In this document: positions 3,442 to 5,534 of the stretch, piece after piece
How the letters are laid out: every line of letters starts with the position of its first letter
How positions within the stretch are numbered: position 1 is the first letter of the stretch
Assembly: GCA_902796095.1 (NCBI GenBank)
Contig: CADBNP010000011.1
Location: 1-5,534, forward strand
Source: an uncultured Aeromonadales bacterium
Lineage (GTDB): Bacteria > Pseudomonadota > Gammaproteobacteria > Enterobacterales > Succinivibrionaceae
Direction: 5' to 3'
DNA length: 5,534 bases
Notes under the pieces: model-generated
Database searches by the model: none
What the model was told of the DNA's origin: nothing
Seen by the model: only the letters and a program-made list of their open reading frames with translations
Program-made: the position numbers and the translations under genes

Positions 3442-5534
3442 TCACAGGGAATCATCCGCATCGAAATACTGAGTTGGGATCTTGGTGCGTATATCCGCCG
3501 AGCATATGGCGATAACCAGCTCGCTGACAGGTGTCATTTTTTCAATATCAAAGCTGATCGGACCCTCAAGATCCATCTGCTTTATCATGCCCTTCTCCTC
3601 CATGCAGGAAACCAGCCACTTGAGAGTTTCCGGATTGCTGAACTCGGGAGCGAGGATCATGTGAGAATCAAAGCAGATCCTTGAAAGAGCCTTCTTCCAC
3701 ATATCCTCCAGTTCCTCATAGGTGACTGTGCTGTGGGCATTGACCAGAGAAAAGAACACGCCGTAGCGCAGCAGCGTCTCATTGGCAAAGGAGGAAATGA
3801 TTTTAACATCCTCCTCCGCACCGCGTTTGATTTCATAGCATCCGTTAATATGAGAAATCAACTGCAGATGAGTGAAGGCACGGAGCAGCCTTATCACATA
3901 TGTATCTATCTCATCTTTTCTTACGGGGAGATACATTTCGTTGTCCAGCAGATCGAAGACGGTGTGAACATAACGCAGCAGTTCATCACAGGACAGTCTG
4001 GCGGACAGCTTGATAAGCTTGAGAACAAAGGACTGAAGAATATACAGATGAAGAATATTGTTGCGGTAGTAGGTAAGCTGCAGGTACTGTCTGTGCAGCA
4101 GAGTAATTGTCTTTACGCCGCGGTAGGTGACAACTCCGAACTTGTTGAGATCCAGAGCCTGTCGCAGCAGTTCCTCCGGAGCGGCATACGGCACCTGGGT
4201 ATATTTGTTGGCGGGAGCCAGCTTCATGCTGTCCATAATCAGCCCGATAACGTTGCACAGCTTTACAGTTTCTATCGTATAGTTTTTGCAGGACAGCAGA
4301 ACCAGCGCACACAGGTTGACGCCGTTAAGAGCCGCGGCATCATTCATGTTGTACATAATTCGTTTTGCCATGGAGGTAACGCAGTCATAAAGCCAGGAAG
4401 GCTTGTATGCTCCTGTAGGATCCACACTGCTCCTCCATCCGGAATTGTACGTATCCATAAACCTGGTCATGGTCACCGGCTCGCCGAAGCCCACATACCC
4501 CTGGCCGTAGTTGCGGAGTTTTCTGAAAATCGAAAGGATCTGCCAGACGTTCTCGGCCTGTTTCTTGACGCCTCTCATTTCCTTTGTATAGGAGCCCACC
4601 TCCATTACATGCTCATAGGACAGGTATATCGGGATCACCGTAATCGGACGGGACGGATTGCGGAGCTGGGTCTGAACCAGCATGGAAAGGAGACCGGTTT
4701 TCGGATGAAGCATCCGTCCGGATCTGGATCTGGTTCCCTCAATGAAAAATTCGATTGAGTAGCCGTGGGAGCAGAGATATGCCACATACTCCCTGAAGAC
4801 CGTGGTGTAGATCCTGTCTCCGTTGAATTTTCTTCTCAGAAAGAAGGCGCCGCAGTGGCGGATCAGAGTGCCGAAAGGGAAAAAGTTAAGATTAATGCCG
4901 GAGGCCACATGGGGCGGCATAAGTCCTGAATTGAAAATCACGTACTGCAGCAGGAGATAATCCATATGGCTGCGGTGACACGGAATATAGACTATTTCAT
5001 GCCCGCTGTTGGCAATCTGCCGGACCACCTCGTCTCCGATTTTATTTATACCCTTGTACAGATGATCCCAGATGATTTTCATCAGACCGTTGACTCTGGT
5101 CAGAAGACCGTATGATATGTCAGCCGCAATTTCATTGACAATGCTCCTGACCTCCTTTGTGACAGCCTTCGGATCTGAAGAGGAATCTATCAGCCTTCTG
5201 ATGTTTACATTTTCCAGAAGTTCATCAATCATATCCTCACGCTGCGGAAGACTCGGACCGTGGGATGAATTCACGGTGCGGTAGAAATGCATTCTGCCAA
5301 GTCTTTCAAGAAGCCTGGTTGCACGCTCCGTGTCGGAGAAATCAATTCTTGCCAGAAGATCCGACAGCATTACAGGCTGTGATATGAAAAGAGTGTGGAA
5401 CCGTCCCCTGGTAATCACATTCTTCATCCGGTTCCATGCACTGGTGACTTTCAGACTTCCCGCCTCTGCTCTTGCCGCACTGTCGGTTCCCCTGATTCCG
5501 GGACTGCGGTTCCATACCGACGGCACGCTTATAA
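3442..5534 (-). CDS. plsB: Glycerol-3-phosphate acyltransferase PlsB, 5' end cut by window edge
   Basis: PlsB transfers an acyl group from acyl-ACP or acyl-CoA to position 1 of sn-glycerol-3-phosphate, the first step of phospholipid synthesis, at the inner membrane. Counting from the GTG at 5526, the acyltransferase blocks appear in order: HRSHMD at 184-189 (HX4D catalytic pair H184/D189), GAFFLRR at 226-232, FIEGTRSRSGR at 261-271, and VIPIYLSYEHVMEVG at 297-311. LTYYRNN at 484-490, also typical of PlsB, follows. The E. coli enzyme has 807 residues with the HX4D histidine at 306, so about 120 N-terminal residues are missing here. The GTG is not a convincing start: the frame stays open to the edge (codons for Ser and Ile precede it), and the segment VPSVWNRSPG resembles the internal E. 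coli segment VPVSVMFGRAPG as I recall it. It is therefore probably an internal valine. The stop is TGA. The fliL-like gene follows after 76 bp with no clear terminator between them. Confidence 0.97.
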   Translation of the reverse strand, partial: ISVPSVWNRSPGIRGTDSAARAEAGSLKVTSAWNRMKNVITRGRFHTLFISQPVMLSDLLARIDFSDTERATRLLERLGRMHFYRTVNSSHGPSLPQREDMIDELLENVNIRRLIDSSSDPKAVTKEVRSIVNEIAADISYGLLTRVNGLMKIIWDHLYKGINKIGDEVVRQIANSGHEIVYIPCHRSHMDYLLLQYVIFNSGLMPPHVASGINLNFFPFGTLIRHCGAFFLRRKFNGDRIYTTVFREYVAYLCSHGYSIEFFIEGTRSRSGRMLHPKTGLLSMLVQTQLRNPSRPITVIPIYLSYEHVMEVGSYTKEMRGVKKQAENVWQILSIFRKLRNYGQGYVGFGEPVTMTRFMDTYNSGWRSSVDPTGAYKPSWLYDCVTSMAKRIMYNMNDAAALNGVNLCALVLLSCKNYTIETVKLCNVIGLIMDSMKLAPANKYTQVPYAAPEELLRQALDLNKFGVVTYRGVKTITLLHRQYLQLTYYRNNILHLYILQSFVLKLIKLSARLSCDELLRYVHTVFDLLDNEMYLPVRKDEIDTYVIRLLRAFTHLQLISHINGCYEIKRGAEEDVKIISSFANETLLRYGVFFSLVNAHSTVTYEELEDMWKKALSRICFDSHMILAPEFSNPETLKWLVSCMEEKGMIKQMDLEGPISFDIEKMTPVSELVIAICSADIRTKIPTQYFDADDSL

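Noticed and set aside
3733..4758. Plus-strand ORF of 341 codons inside plsB
   Set aside because: It is fully antisense to the conserved acyltransferase blocks of plsB, has no recognisable motif, and is best explained as a codon-usage shadow.
1..5534. tRNA genes, CRISPR array, insertion sequence ends, transposase
   Set aside because: I found no T-loop pattern with a matching acceptor stem, no regularly spaced direct repeats, no paired terminal inverted repeats and no transposase-like ORF.

Overview
The window most likely comes from a gammaproteobacterium. The PlsB, TusA and TrmL proteins all read as clear but diverged relatives of the E. coli proteins, and membrane PlsB of this type together with a GT9 heptosyltransferase-like enzyme fits an LPS-bearing gammaproteobacterium. 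Base composition is moderate. A member of the Aeromonadales/Succinivibrionaceae side of the group is possible, but that is a guess from divergence and gene mix.

All five confident genes are on the minus strand and are transcribed from right to left. From the right edge they are plsB (sn-glycerol-3-phosphate acyltransferase, 5' end cut by the window), a gene for a secreted FliL-like protein, a glycosyltransferase family 9 gene, tusA (sulfur carrier) and, after a 417-bp gap, trmL (tRNA wobble-ribose methyltransferase). Gaps are 76 bp from plsB to the fliL-like gene and 25 bp from there to the GT9 gene. The GT9 stop and the tusA start overlap by one base (TGATG). The fliL-like/GT9/tusA group therefore looks like one operon, possibly read through from plsB and helped by a promoter with a perfect TATAAT box just upstream of the fliL-like gene.

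By function, the right part is about the cell envelope: the first acylation step of phospholipid synthesis, an exported FliL-domain protein, and a probable LPS-core sugar transferase. The left part is about tRNA position 34: TusA starts the sulfur relay to 2-thiouridine, and TrmL methylates the ribose of nucleotide 34 in tRNA-Leu. Nothing in the sequence shows that the two groups cooperate.

Two stretches lack confident genes. Positions 1-707, downstream of trmL, hold several short inverted repeats and tiny ORFs, of which 342-467 has the best ribosome binding site. Positions 1179-1595, between tusA and trmL, hold a hairpin after tusA and a possible 50-residue cysteine-rich ORF just upstream of trmL. 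I see no mobile element, CRISPR array, tRNA or rRNA. The window is mostly ordinary core genome; the points most worth a second look are the exported FliL-like protein and the small ORFs.
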